Of a stretch of DNA of 64,000 nucleotides, positions 43,953 to 56,584 are shown in pieces; position 1 is the stretch's first letter; each line of letters starts with the position of its first letter. Under the pieces are notes generated by a model. The model was not told the origin of the DNA. It saw only the letters and a list, made by a program, of their open reading frames with translations, and did no database searches. Source of the stretch: Saturnia japonica (Eukaryota > Arthropoda > Insecta > Lepidoptera > Saturniidae); assembly GCA_033032175.1 (NCBI GenBank), contig CM065321.1, positions 8,888,501 to 8,952,500 on the forward strand, written 5' to 3'. Both the position numbers and the translations under genes were made by a program.

Positions 43953-45934
43953 TTTTTAATAAAAAGATAACTGTAGCACGCTACAGTAGCAACACATTAT
44001 CGTGCATATTCTTTGAGATCGCGAACGGAACTGGGAAACTTTGCGAGTGTGGACGGACACATTTTCACGTAGAGTTCACTCAGCGAATGAATTCATAGCA
44101 AGAATCGCGCGGCAGTGTAGAGCGCCCATGACGTATGTACATTCAAAAACATGATGATATGTTATATTTTCTTATTATTGAATTAAATTATAAATAATAT
44201 GAATTTTTTCAGTTGTATATATAAAATATACCACAAAAAATAATTATTAACGAATACGAGTATATGGTTATGTATAATCCGATATCATTACTATATATTT
44301 TTTAAATGACTCACAATAGAACGTCTATTTATTTTCATATATTAAACAAACCAAAATTCAAATATGAACAATGTGGTTTCAGTGCTTCATCTGCAAAATA
44401 TTTGCCTGACGTACACAGATTGTATTTAGGCTAGTGCAAAGTTGAACGATCTGTGCACTCACTGTAGACTTGACAGGCTCACGGGCCCATGAATAAACCA
44501 TCTGTTCGATGTGGAACTCGTGTCGAGTGCGAGAGTGTTGACGGACGCCCGTCTATGTCACTATGTAACTAGTTAACGAACATCTATATCTATAGTATAC
44601 AACAATATAATTAGTTCTCACTGACAAGAGATTAACACTGAGCCGAAAATATAAAATCAACAAATACGAAATTTTAATAACACATTTTTGTTTCATAAAT
44701 ACATTTTTTTACAATTACTTTTTCAGCTGATGAAAGGGTTAGTATAAGGGATTCTCCTCAATTTTTAACTTAAAACATCAATCAGTATGTCTGGTATTGA
44801 TTTCATCTAAATAAGAGGTAGGTTTTTATTTTACTGCAAAACTAACCATTTCACACAAGAAAAACCGCTGATTTAAATAAAATATAATATACGAAATATA
44901 TCTAATATCACGGTATTGTTGCTATGTACAATTAAACATATCCACCGATATGAGATTAATGTTTAATCTCCACTTTTATAATTATTTCCAACTATATTTT
45001 TTCTGCTTTTTACAGGGTAAGGAGACGAGGTTACCATTAGGTATATAATTATTAAATATTATGCTTTGACGAGTACAAAACCATTGACCATAAATATAAA
45101 CAATAACTACGTAGTAGCGAAATTACGCATACCAGTTAAAATAAAAGCCTAGAGCTCAGCATTTTTCATATTAGCAATTAAATGGTCTTTTATTACAATA
45201 ATTATATAATTGTGCTATGAAAACCCTATGCGTTACGAGCGGGCTTGTGGGATGAGACGCGCTCTAGATATTTATTTGTCGGCTTTCACAGAAATTCAAA
45301 GACATTTCGCTTCTACCACTGGTTACTATTTATCATTGTTATACCTTGACTTTCAATAATATTGTAGTTCTGGGTTTAATCTTCGGATAATGACAACAAA
45401 AATATATTTTATAATTTGGTGCTTAATTTCCGTTTTCTGTGCGAGGCCCTTATATTACAAGAAATATATTAATTTGAGGTCATTAGTGCGTTACTGTAAT
45501 TTAAATTCGTTCTCGTTGCCTTGAGAGGAAATGTGTTCAGTAATATGAAACTCTTAAGAATAAATTGCGTTAATTAACAATAACTGGCGTGAACGTTAAA
45601 AAACTTTTGATTAATTACAGAAGGCGGACAAAGTGGTTATTATAAAAGAACGTCGAAGTTAAAGGCCGTTTTTGCTTGGTCGTGAAAGGAGTTTTAGAGT
45701 GATTCCTGGGTTAATCAGTAATCAAAATTTGGTGTACTTTAAGAAATACTGTAGTAAAGATTAGTATGTGGATGAAATAATGAAGTTAATAGTTTTATGT
45801 TTGGCATAAATATGATGTAATTAATTGTTGATTAAAAAATATTCTTTACCGATTTTCCTCTAAGTGTTTAAGCAATAAGAATAGTTAGTTATAATGTACT
45901 GTACAAGTCAACTTACTGAAAAAGACTTAGCGTA
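43953..45934. other. AT-rich DNA with two GC-richer patches
   Basis: Patches at 44000-44130 and 44450-44570 are balanced in composition. The second holds a 27-codon frame starting MNKPSVRCGTRVEC. No splice sites or family signature; the remainder is featureless. Confidence 0.4.
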
Positions 45935-46078
45935 GGTAAACCCGACGACCTGGTGAAGGTTGCAGAGACCACCTGGATGCGAGCAGCGCGTTGTAGCGAT
46001 CTTAGGGAGAGTTCTATATCTAACAGGGACCGTGTTTCGGCTGATATAATGATGACGATAAAGTTCGAGTTCAACGTG
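45935..46078 (+). pseudogene. RTE-type LINE, C-terminal scrap
   Basis: The frame gives DDLVKVAETTWMRAARCSDL, which follows the C-terminal pattern (W/K-DD-hydrophobic-KVAG..W...A.D) seen in the RTE element at 34067. The DNA ends in an ATGATGACGATAA-like tail near 46058, also RTE-like. It is short, diverged and non-functional. Confidence 0.55.
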
Positions 46079-46386
46079 CGAATGACTAGATTTAATAACA
46101 TACTCCACAAATCCAACAAGCTAGACATTTTACATGGCGACGTTCATGCAATTAAAAAATATTTTGCTCAGTTAGAAGAGTAATGTTGATCCAGTAGTTT
46201 ACCATTTATTAGAATTTAAGTTGTTTATTTGTTTGTTAACTTTCTCTTCTGTTTCTTGTTACTCGTTATATTCTATTTATCATGTAGTCTACATTTTTTA
46301 TTATAGTAACGCTAAGCAATGTTCTTTGTCTGTTTTTCTTTATTTGTTTTAGTATTTATTATGTAAGCGTTTGAATAAATAAATAA
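46079..46386. other. AT-rich DNA, no supported gene
   Basis: Possibly part of, or flanking, the 3' LTR of the gypsy-like element to the right; there is no second LTR to compare with. Confidence 0.35.
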
Positions 46387-46566
46387 TTTAGCGTGGGTTA
46401 TCAACTCGGCTACCGATAATTCGCGCTAAACAAGAGAAAAGAAATGTAATGTTTTTCACACATGTGTCCTGCGGCAAGCACGACGGATCACTCAACCACG
46501 GTCGTCTCTCATTGGCTGCCGGGATATCACGCGATCTATTATGCGTTCAGAAATGATCGTGCTACA
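46387..46566 (-). repeat. Probable 3' LTR start of a gypsy-like element
   Basis: On the minus strand TGTAGCACGATC starts directly after a purine tract (TCGGAGGAGGAGGA, 46567-46580), the usual junction between interior and 3' LTR. The LTR's far end is uncertain because the 5' LTR is missing. The left limit given is a guess near an AATAAATAAAT stretch. Confidence 0.4.
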
Positions 46567-46580
46567 TCCTCCTCCTCCGA
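46567..46580 (-). other. Polypurine tract of the gypsy-like element
   Basis: TCGGAGGAGGAGGA on the minus strand lies next to TGTAG, as in LTR retrotransposons generally. The TRIM at 9711 has a similar arrangement. Confidence 0.45.
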
Positions 46581-46631
46581 TTCACGAAATAACCAGGGAG
46601 GGAATCGGCAAAGACAAAAAGCACGATGACT

Positions 46632-48705
46632 CTAACTGGCTACATGCCGAGAAACTTTGCGCGGGCGACCTCTTAGGCGACGAGATTGTATCGGTTGTAG
46701 CGTACTGGCTGTCTCCGATACCAACGCGGTAAGCTCGGACGTGTGGAAACTACCCAACACTTGACCTTGACTATCCACAACCTCGTAAGAGGTCGCACTT
46801 ACAACCTTTTTAATAGTGTAAGGCCCATCTCTCAGAGGCATAAGCTTCCGAGTGCGACCCTTTGAGGAATTACTAAGCGCATACGTTTTCAACAGAACTA
46901 AGTCACCAACCTGTAAGCTAGGTGACAGGCGACGAGACGCGTCAGCATACTCCTTTCGCAGGTCCTGTTGTCTCTCGACTTGGTCTCGTACTTCCTGAAG
47001 TGAAGTTACAAACTTCAAAAGATAAGACGTCACCTGAGGAACGAAAGTTTCCTTGGGAAAATAACTCGCAGATCGTGAACTTCACCACGTTGCTGCAGAA
47101 CTGGCGTCTGCAGTAAACCAGCGGACTTCAGGTTACTGTATTTGTACCTCTGGAAGTCGATACAGTTCTTGAGGTACTCTACGACGTATTTACGCATTCC
47201 AGTAAAGTAATATCTCTGTCGAATTCGGTCGATTGTACGGTCAACTCCCTGGTGACTAGCGGTGGGCGCGTCGTGGAACTCTTTCAAGATGGCCTCCACC
47301 ATTGAAACGGGTACCACCAACTGGGGCTCTTCAGAGTCCGAATCTGGCCCATAACGATAAAGAACGCCTTGGTTCATGAGAAAGCCTCGTTCTAACCAAC
47401 GAGCAGGCGCTGTAGGATCAGAAGAGTGTTCCAGGTCTTGAATGATCTTGTTCACTTCTGGATCATCGAGTTGAGCAGACCGAAGTTCAGCAGGATTCAC
47501 GGTTGGTAAATCTATAAAAGCAGAACAGACTCCACGATCACCTAGAGAGCCTTCACCACAGGCAGGGCGGCTTAATGTATCCGACACTACATTTGATTTT
47601 CCAGGTGTGTACTCGTACCGTATATCAAACGCTTGTAGTTTGAGTGCCCATCGCATCAGACGGCCACTAGGTGATTTTAATGTTAAAAACCACTTCAAAG
47701 GCTGGTGGTCAGTTCTAACAACCACAGGATGCCCTTCAATGTAAGGACGATACTTCTCGAGTGCCCACACTACAGTGAGAGCTTCCCGTTCAGTAGTGCT
47801 GTACTTGCGTTCAGCAGGACTGAGTAAACGACTTGAATATTCTATAGGATGCTCCTCATGGCTTTCGCCCTGCAGAAGGACGGCTCACAGAAAATAGTTA
47901 CTAGCGTCGGTGCGTATGACGAAGGGTTTGGCATGGTCAGGTTGGACTAGGACCGGAGCTAATATCAAACTCTTCTTCAGCTCCTGGAAGGCATGCTGCT
48001 GTTCTTCATTCCAAGTCTAAAGTTGGTTTTTCTTGGTTAGTTTTATAAGGGGTTGAGCAATAGCAGAAAATCCTGGAATACATTTTCGAAACCATGAACA
48101 AGTTTGTAAAAATGTTTTAAGATGCTTAATGTTAGTTGGTTCTCTGATCTGTAGGATTACTTGGACTTTGGAGTCATCTGGCATGATCCCCTTGGATGTG
48201 ATAAGATGTCCCAAGTACTTCACTTGTTCACAGGTGAAAGAGAATTTATCACGGTTGGCATGCAACCCAAAATTACGGAGGCGGTTGAAGACGGCTTCTA
48301 AATCCTTTAGATGCTGAGTAAAACCATCAGATAAGACCAGGAGATCATCTAAGAATACCAACAGAGTAACATCCTTCAATGCAGTTCCAGAACGAAATCG
48401 ATCCATTAGCCGTTGGAAGGTGGCCCGAGCATTCTTCGAACCAAATGGCATACGCTTAAAGCGATAAGTGCCTAACGGTGAAATGAATGCGGTTTTGTCT
48501 TTATCTGAGTCCGCAACAGGTACTTGCCAGTAACTAGACCTTAGATCTATAGTACTTATATACCCTTCTCTCTTAGTAGCATGCAGAAGATCCTCTATGA
48601 CAGGCAAAGGATATGAATCACTGTTAGTGATCGCATTCAGTCGCCGATAATCGACACAAAAACGATACGTACCATCTTTCTTTGGTACCAATATGGCGGG
48701 GGCAT
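46632..48705 (-). pseudogene. Ty3/gypsy-type pol remnant without integrase core
   Basis: From right to left the minus strand encodes reverse transcriptase (VPKKDGTYRFCVDYRRLNA, DLRSSYWQVPVA, FKRMPFGSKNARATFQRLMD, active site VFLDDLLVLS). RNase H follows ([31 protein letters not shown]), then the integrase zinc finger. In the finger the HH pair is clear but the CC pair is damaged (NCIDFQRYK). Stops at about 48017 (TAG) and 47888 (TGA) lie in frame. Near 47033 the frame jumps directly to the integrase C-terminal part with a GPY-type module (LRDGPYTIKKVVSATSYEVV), so the DDE catalytic core is deleted. No gag or protease: homology stops abruptly near 48705 in AT-rich DNA. Dead element. Confidence 0.85.
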
Positions 48706-49013
48706 CTCAATGTAAAATTTTAATAAAATTAATAAGTATAACTTATTGAAACAAATATTGAAAGCTGAAAAGGCTCTTCATTAAATATATCGGGTTCTTT
48801 ATCGTGTACCCATATTTTTTAAGGTTAAATTCCTTAGGGCGTACTGTATAAAATACTTTCGCCTCAATTTGCAATAACTGGGATATTTCAAGAATGTTCA
48901 TTATATTAACGGTTTGAAGTTAACCTAATACAGTACTATAAATATAAACAGAACGTAAGTGTGTTAGTACCATTTGTTTAAGAAAAAAATTCATGGATGT
49001 AATATATAATATA

Positions 49014-49425
49014 CCAGCTGTGCCCGCGGCTTCGCTCGCGTGGACTACAGTTTGCCGTCGATCGAGCACACGCACGAAACTTGCTACCCTCGCTCCCGGT
49101 CAACAAAAATGCTTATTATGTGTGGTCCTTAGAAGATAGACATATACGATTTGATATTATATCTCTTATGATTTATTTAGCGTAAGCCATTTAAGCGCTC
49201 GAATTCATTCACCAGTTAGAAATGATAGGTTGTTCATACAAACTTTCATCCTCCTTTCAGCCCATTCAAGTTCTATTTTAACGACAAAAAGTAGCGTATG
49301 TTCTTCTCTAATGTCCAATCTATCTCTATACCAAAATTAATCACAATTGGTTCAGTGGTTTAGGCGTGAAAACGCAACAAACAGACATACACGACTTACT
49401 TCCGAATTTATAATATTAGTTTGGA
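49014..49425 (-). mobile_element. Non-autonomous Helitron (family H2), complete, 412 bp
   Basis: On the minus strand it starts A|TCCAAACTAATATTATAAAT and ends GCCGCGGGCACAGCTGG|T. Ends and A/T insertion site fit Helitrons (CTRR terminus with a GC-rich hairpin before it). The 3' half matches family H1 (CCTTAGAAGATAGA, GTGGACTACAG on plus). The 5' half is of a different type shared with 63256 and 23992, so the element is a mosaic. Confidence 0.7.
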
Positions 49426-49437
49426 TTAACACTTAAT

Positions 49438-49965
49438 TTTTAGAGTTCCGTACCTTAAAAGGAAAAATGGAACCCTTATAGGATCATTCCGTTGTCCGTC
49501 TGTATGTCTACCTATCAAGACCCTTCTCCTTAGGTGTACATGGATTCTGAATCAAGTTGAAATTAATACTAAATACTCAGGTCTGCAATTCCTTGGAGCT
49601 GATCAAACTTCTAAGTCAACGCAATCAAAACATACGGCAGTTTATGTCGCATATTTTAACAATTGCAAAGGGAATAAAAACCTTTGTTGACATACAATCA
49701 TGAAATTTGACAAGAAGCAATGATACCACAAGTAAAGAAAAAAAATGCGAAAATTGCATATTTGTAATTACATAAAAAAAATTTTTTTTCATTATTAATT
49801 TATTTGCACTAGGTAAACTGACACCGGCATATATCGATGTATGGGGACAACAGTTTTCCAATGAAAAGTTACGTTTGTCCTCAAGTTTATCTTTTCTTTA
49901 GAATTATTCAGTGCTGTCTTCAGTAAGGTTACCTAATTATTTTGGTGAATGTGGCTGTACAAGTA
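49438..49965 (-). repeat. Dispersed repeat (family P), inverted copy
   Basis: On the plus strand it starts AGAGTTCCGTACCTTAAAAG and runs through GAACCCTTATAGGATCA, TCTAAGTCAACGCAATCAAA to AATTATTTTGGTGAATGTGG. These are the reverse complements of phrases in 20690-21203. It lies just 13 bp from the H2 Helitron. The 78-codon minus frame at 49625-49861 is inside it and is not a gene. Confidence 0.6.
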
Positions 49966-52900
49966 TATAAGTGGTTAGCTATAAGAATCGTTAATAATAC
50001 TTTTACAAATCACACCAAAACAATTAGAAGACTACTTTGCTTTTGTTAATTTCTCTTAACTGATTTTGATTAAATTTTGTACACGGGAAGTGTATTATAT
50101 TCCACGGTTAATATGCTAAGACCACAGTCAGTACTACTTTAAAATCGTAAACAATAATATTATTTTTAACCGATCTTGATTAATTTTGTACAAGGAAATT
50201 ATATGATATTCCAAAAATGATAGGCAAATAATGATAACAATAGTCAAACATGAGAAAAAATTAAATTAAAGGACAAAAATAATTGCTTATAAACGCGCAC
50301 AGAATCGCGGTCAACGCTGGTAATTTTGTGTTATTGAATATTAATTTTTTATTTTATTAATAAGTAAATTTTTAAAAGCGTGATCGATATTATCGTGTTA
50401 TTATATTTATTTATCGGCATCACTGTGAAAGGTTTGTAAACTCACTAAATCATTTCCTAGAAATCTTATTCCATTGTTCTACTGGGAATCAAAAACTTGG
50501 TAAGCAAATTGCCGAACACTCAGCCCGAAGCTATTTCCAATAATCGACCAAATTCATTTGAATTCCTTTCTTACTTAACCCAGGCTTTTTACTTTTTAGT
50601 ATAATTGGGTAATTTGAATGTGAGAACGTACCTTGTGAATTTAACAAATGTTTTTTTTTACTTAAACGATTGTCTAGTATTAAAGTTTAAAGGGTTTCAA
50701 GGAAATTATATCTAGTTTATTATCTGTTCTAGCAAAATATAGGATACATTTTCAAAATTATGTCATTAAAAAGATTCTCGAAAAAAAAAAACGCACATGA
50801 AATAACATAAACAAAACCATATGCAACCAAATCTAACAACATATTTTAATTAACTGGCTGGTTGATGCCTAGAGTCTCAGATGACGGGTATTCTTCAATA
50901 TAAAAATAACATGTTTCTTGACATTACAATTCATAACAAATAAGATATGTGTGAATGTGTGTTGGTTTGGGATGTCCTTATTAATAGTAGGTAACAGTAT
51001 TATTATTCATACTCTATAAAAAAAAATTGAGGAGATATCTAATGATAATTTTTATAACCTATCAATTTGGGTTTCAGACTCTGTTTTGTACAAAATCGGT
51101 TACAAAAAAATTAAAAAAGGAAATAGGTATTAATAGTTTTTGTAGCGAATGAATTGAGAAATAATATATACTTCGATTGTGCAAATTTTCATTTAATGAA
51201 ATATCATATATAAAAACGACAACATAATAAATATTTTGTAAAACAATTCTACATGTACAACAATTATTTTCTCTTGTTCTAAAACATAAAACAAGATGAC
51301 TGAGTTTAATATTTTTGTCCTAGGGGAAAAATTTATACAAAAACGCAAGTCTACGAATATAAACAAAAGGCTAATCGAGCGAGCTGACAGCGGCCCGAGT
51401 ATTATGAAATATTTCTCGTCAATATTAGATAAGGCTACGTATTTCCCGCCGAGTCGCTTCCCTTTACGGGCGCGGCGTTATCAGCGCGATAAGCAGCAAA
51501 CGAGCCTGCTCCCGAGAAAACCGCTATCATTTTTTATAACGCAATATGCCGCTCGTAAATAGTCTGGAGCCCTTTAGGATACTTGCTTTAATCTTAAGGA
51601 AGATCCTGCAAGAATTAAAAAATGTCTGGTGGTTAGTTCAAACTTAGATACCACTATCGTTTTATTTTGTGAAAATGATTATTCCTGTTTAGGGTTTTAG
51701 TATGCATACCTACTATGTAAGAGGAATTAAATATCTTAATTTTTTTTAATTGTAGCACTGCACTATGCCTGATGGTAAAAAACAACGGCTTCTTTCAAGA
51801 GATCGTCAATCCATTACAGGTTATCGCTGTCGACCTGCATGCATCTCAGCTACTGGATATACAGTGACTGATCCCGAAACGTAACAAATCAAAAAGAAGT
51901 CACTGTATGATGAACTGGATCTGGTCGAATACCCTTACCACCGCGCTTGATTACTGGATATACACCAGCCGATCCAGGAACGTGACACATATAAGTTTGT
52001 TGTAAGGTGGTCACGATACAGTCCGATACAATTGTCTTGTCTCACCACTAAATTACATTTAGTTATTCTAATCAATATCGTGTTTTTGATATGGATGAAT
52101 TTATCAATTTCTCTTTATTATTCCATGAACACTTAAGTATTGCTGTACCTAACATGAAATGCCAAGCAACATTTATTTGAGCTATGTATCAAAAAATTAT
52201 TGAAGCTTACAAATATTAACCTATAAACATTATTGGAAAATAAATACAGATAATAGAGGCGATAAATAATCTGAAGTTATGTTTTATTTGTTTTTATTTT
52301 GCAAATTTGTAGAATAATCTATACACACATGTAATACAGTTCCTTTACTATCAATATTGTTTTAAATGAAAAAAGGAAAAGATTCTTCTCATAATATCTA
52401 ACAATAATAAATTCTTATATTCCATAAAAGTTCCACGCCGTAAAGTTAACTGCAGTTGACTGAAATTGACTGATTTATTAGTCTTACTTCTAAGACAATA
52501 CGAAATGAGTTATGTTTCGAGGATAAATTCTATATTTTAAAGACTAGTCCATTTTATTATAATTTGTCTTCAATCTATATTTTCGTTTTTACATATTAAA
52601 TATAACGATACCGAGCATTATAATTGATTTTGTTATTCTTTATAGGTTTTAGCGTTTGGCCACAATTTCTTCTGAACTTAAGTGATATACTAGGCATCCC
52701 TTTCGTATGTAACAAAGTACACATATAATAATAGAACCTCTCGAGTATGTTTATTTAATGGATTATAACGATTTGAATTATAATAATATAAAATTAAAAT
52801 ATAATTATTGATCTATTGTTTAAAAATCAAAATATTATTAACATATATGTACTTGCATGCCGTTGTGATTTGAAACGTGATGAAACGAAAAAGCGACACT

Positions 52901-53339
52901 GAAAAGAGACAAATACATCTATATGATTTAGTTTGCGAGAGAATGAGATAGAATATTATACAGTTTTTCCTATTATCTCGGTCTCTTCTCTTTGTACGTG
53001 TGTTTACGAAGCCTTAGGAAAAGGCGTCATAGCCAACATGGTGTATTGTTCACGTGTATCGTTTATATGTCAATATTTATGTTTTCTGAAGTTTTCACTT
53101 CCACCGCGTGTGAACTGTATTCATGTCCTTTTTACTTAAATAAAAAAAAAAATAATACGCGTTCATTACAATATAAACCTTATAAAATATAGCCTCAACG
53201 TAGCCTAAACCTAGCTTTTTTTTAATTGAAATAGTTAAAGAATCGATTAATTCGATTCAGAGATTACCTTTTACAAGCATATTTACAACATTGCCTCTTT
53301 TTGATACTAGTTAGACAAATGCTAAAATACGTTTGTTGG
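49966..53339. other. AT-rich DNA, few features
   Basis: No paired termini or coding motifs except the GC-richer block at 51375-51560. Around 51750-52040 two related phrases (TACTGGATATACAGTGACTG and TACTGGATATACACCAGCCG, each followed by GATCC.G.AACGT) suggest a decayed repeat. Confidence 0.45.
51375..51560. promoter_or_regulatory. GC-rich block with paired GATA motifs
   Basis: The segment is balanced in base composition between AT-rich flanks and contains TTATCAGCGCGATAAGC, two GATA motifs facing each other, plus CGGGCGCGGCG. An 88-codon frame (51296-51562) spans it but shows no family signature. This looks more like a conserved control element than a coding exon, but conservation cannot be tested here. 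Confidence 0.25.
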
Positions 53340-53480
53340 AATGTTTATCCTTCAATCACGCTTAAAGAGTTCGATGGATAGGGTTACAGATGGCATAAAA
53401 GCCGATTAGGTCGTGGAATAGGTTATAAATATATATTTTAATATTTTTATACTCCAGCCCTGCGAGCGGGCGTCAGCTAG
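53340..53480 (+). mobile_element. Helitron-like 3' end fragment
   Basis: It ends GCGAGCGGGCGTCAGCTAG followed by T, matching the Helitron termini elsewhere in the window. The 5' end is not identified, so the left boundary is approximate. Confidence 0.4.
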
Positions 53481-54194
53481 TTATGAATATTAAAAGTTTG
53501 TGCTTTTGAAGTAAACATACAGAGTTTGTGTAATAAAACTGAGTCGTCCGTGACCCAACATATGTTATTGCGTATTTCACGTCAAGCTGTCATTGTGTGA
53601 CGAATCACGTGAGCTCGTAACTGACTAGTTTACGCACTTCAACAAACACGCCGCACCGCGCCGGAAAGAGGGTAACATTTTCCCTTTCACTTTATTTAAT
53701 ATTTTCATATGTATACACACACTACTTTGTAAAAAAACGGTGTAGTGGATGTGTTAGTAATATGTGACTTTCATCAGTAATAAACGGTCATTCATTGTGT
53801 ACGGTTGTATCAATAATCACTCCCTATGAACCACACCACAACGGATACTTAAAGAAATTTACGTTCTAATGTTGATTTCAGTTAATTGAATTGGTTGACG
53901 TAGTCTGTATACATAAAATCGTGTAAATTATTATGCGTGAAGTGAATTCTGGCAATTTTTTCATTAATTTTCCATGAATTCCATAAAACCGATATATATG
54001 AACAAACATTATGAAGTGATCAATAATAAAGACATGAAGATTTTTTAGTTCAATAAAGTGACAAATATAGAAACCTTATAACGAGTGTGACCTCCTCTTG
54101 CAAACATCAAGGCTTGATTCCTTCTGGGCACGCTTTCCACGATATTTTTAATAACATTTTTCCTACTTTTCTGCAGCAGGTTGCACTGATCTTA

Positions 54195-55054
54195 CCCATT
54201 TCTTTAGAACATCACATACATGCTCAATTGGATTAAAGTCAGAACTTTGAGCTGGCTAATCTCAACGACAGATCCCAACTTCTTGCATGTACGCTTCCAC
54301 GTTGCTAGAACGTCGAGGGCGAGCATTGTCGTCCATAAAAATAGAATCTTCCTCAAGACCAGTCAATGCGGGCTGTGCATGTGGAATTAGGACTTCCGTT
54401 ATGTACCGAAATGCATTTATTGTTCCATTTTCTATTAAAACTAACTCCATACGCTCCGTCAAATTAATTGCTGCCCAAAACAAAACGGAGCCTCCGCCAT
54501 ATGGAGTGATTTCTTCGAAACACACTTCCGCATTGCGTTCACGTGATCTTCGTAGCACTCAGCGGCATCGATCCTCTCCACACAAAGAGATTCTAGCTTC
54601 ATCGGAAAACAACACTTTGTCCCAGTCCTCCAGGGTCCATAAGGCACAGTTTCGAGCAAACTTAAGTCGACCCACAAAGTAATTTAGGGCTCCGGGCTGA
54701 GCGGTAATTGCTGATATTAGCAGCCAAATCCTCCTCCTGACCGTCCACAAGCTAACTTTTACTCCTCTTATTTCTTCAACGCTCTACTTTAGGTCCACAC
54801 TTGACGCCATACGATTCCGCAACGCCTGATTAACCAAAAAGCGGTCATCTCGTGGTTCTGTACATCGTTTTCTTCCCAAACCGGGTCTTCTTTTGACCGA
54901 ACATGTCTCTTGATACTGTTGCCAAGTCATCTGGACAGTTGATTGACTCAAATTTAGCCGTTTCGACACAAGTTTGCGAACAACTGTCTTCAAGTAGGGC
55001 TATAATTTTACCGGCCTTAATCGCTTTATCAGTCATATCAGAAAGTGGCAATTA
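54195..55054 (-). pseudogene. Tc1-like transposase pseudogene
   Basis: On the minus strand the start MPLSDMTDKAIKAGKII is followed, after a frameshift near 55000, by helix-turn-helix parts (KRLNLSQSTVQMTWQQYQE, RPGLGRKRC) and a long in-frame stretch with two stops (TAG ~54784, TGA ~54559). The catalytic domain has WTLEDWDKVLFSDEARISL (first Asp), IFMDDNARPRRS (second Asp) and, after another shift, SDFNPIEHVCDVL (Glu), i.e. the Tc1-type DDE order. The proline-rich residues of the third block are eroded. Inverted terminal repeats were not found, so only the coding remnant is bounded. Confidence 0.8.
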
Positions 55055-55940
55055 ATTTAAAAATAAATTACAAAAAATTTAGTAATCAGTAAAAAACAGT
55101 TTCAGCAATTCGGGCTATTAGTTTTTAAGCAATTTTACAATAATTATTATTTTTCTTTTGTTAATTTAAAAATTTAAATTTGGTACGTAAGGAATCATAA
55201 CAGGATGCTTTAAATAATATGCCAATACATCGTCAAATTAATAAAACTTTTTTTTTGTAAGTCTACTGCATTCAGAGCTGATAGTCTAGTCTAAAGAGCT
55301 AACCTATTAGTGTAACATGTTTCAGAATAGAATCAGTAGTCCCGGAGACTACCTCCTACATGTAAACTTTTTTTTATACAGCAAAGGTTGTAAGCAAGCA
55401 TACGAAATGCCTGATACTAAGCGGCTATCGTAGCCTATAGATGCTATTGTATTACAAGCCTATAACTAGCACATAACCTGGTATAACTAGCGCGTTGACC
55501 TAGTTGGGTTGCCCCAAGTAGAGAGAAATCCTAAAGAAATTCCCCTCTTAACAACAAACTTTACATATCTATAATATTGATATAGAAAAAAACTACATTT
55601 TGAAGTCGTGGAACTAATTCTACATACATAAGAATAGCATGAGTTTTTGTATAATTATGCCCTATATATATTTATAGGATTGATATCCTTAGGTTGAGGG
55701 CAAAATACTATCTTAATCTATTTGCGAACAACTTTAGACCCCTGGAGGTACAAGTTTTCACTCGTGAAAGTACTTTTATCAGCGTTATGACCTCTAGGGA
55801 AATCTACACTCACTGCGATCTACGACTTCTGATGAAATAACATAAGAACTTGCTTTTATTTATGGCTATCCGTAGCATCGTACTTTTTAGATTTGTTTTT
55901 CATATCGCTAAATCGTTATAAGGTTACATTTATTAATGTA
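55055..55940. other. AT-rich DNA, no supported gene
   Basis: No features; part may be the untranslated end of the Tc1-like element. Confidence 0.45.
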
Positions 55941-56562
55941 CTAACTGTGCTCCGCGGTTTTACCTGCGTATAATCTATACATATATTAAAAACGTAATTG
56001 ATCGATGTCTGTACATAGAAGATACATGAGAAAAACTATTATGGGGGTCTTTATCAACGCAGTAGAACCAAAAAAAATGATTGTTAGAATTTTTGTCTGT
56101 TTATGTGTTTGCCAACTTTTGTGTACTATAATCTCAGAAACGGCTTAACTGATTTGAAAACGGTTTTCACTAATATATTGTGGTAAGGTTCACTTAACAT
56201 ATAGGGTTTGTTTTACTTCAATCTGTTCATAAATAATAAAAGTTATATTAACAACATTATCTAAATGCAAAAACATTATCTAAATGCAAAGTTTCATCGG
56301 AATCGTTGGAGCTGTTTCCGAGAAACCAATGATTACATATATATATACAATAATTGCTAGCTCAATATAATAAGATAAATAACTGCGCGACCGAGCAGTG
56401 CTCGTTGTCTTATGAACAAAAAAAACCTATTGTAAACTTGGAATGTAAAACATTATCTAAATGCAAAATTTCATCGGAATCGTTGGAGTTGTTTGCGAGA
56501 AACCAATTACATATAATTAAACATATATACAAGAATTGCTCACTTAATATAATAAGATAACA
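55941..56562 (-). repeat. Helitron-like remnant with a 177 bp tandem duplication
   Basis: The left edge, inverted, reads CGCGGAGCACAGTTAG|T, a decayed Helitron-type terminus. Inside, a block starting TAAATGCAAA(G/A)TTTCATC at 56281 is repeated from 56458, 177 bp later, and stays alignable through GGAATCGTTGGAG, GAGAAACCAAT and TATAATAAGATAA. The 68-codon frames here are by-products. Confidence 0.45.
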
Positions 56563-56584
56563 GAGCTTATGGCTGAATTTGTAT

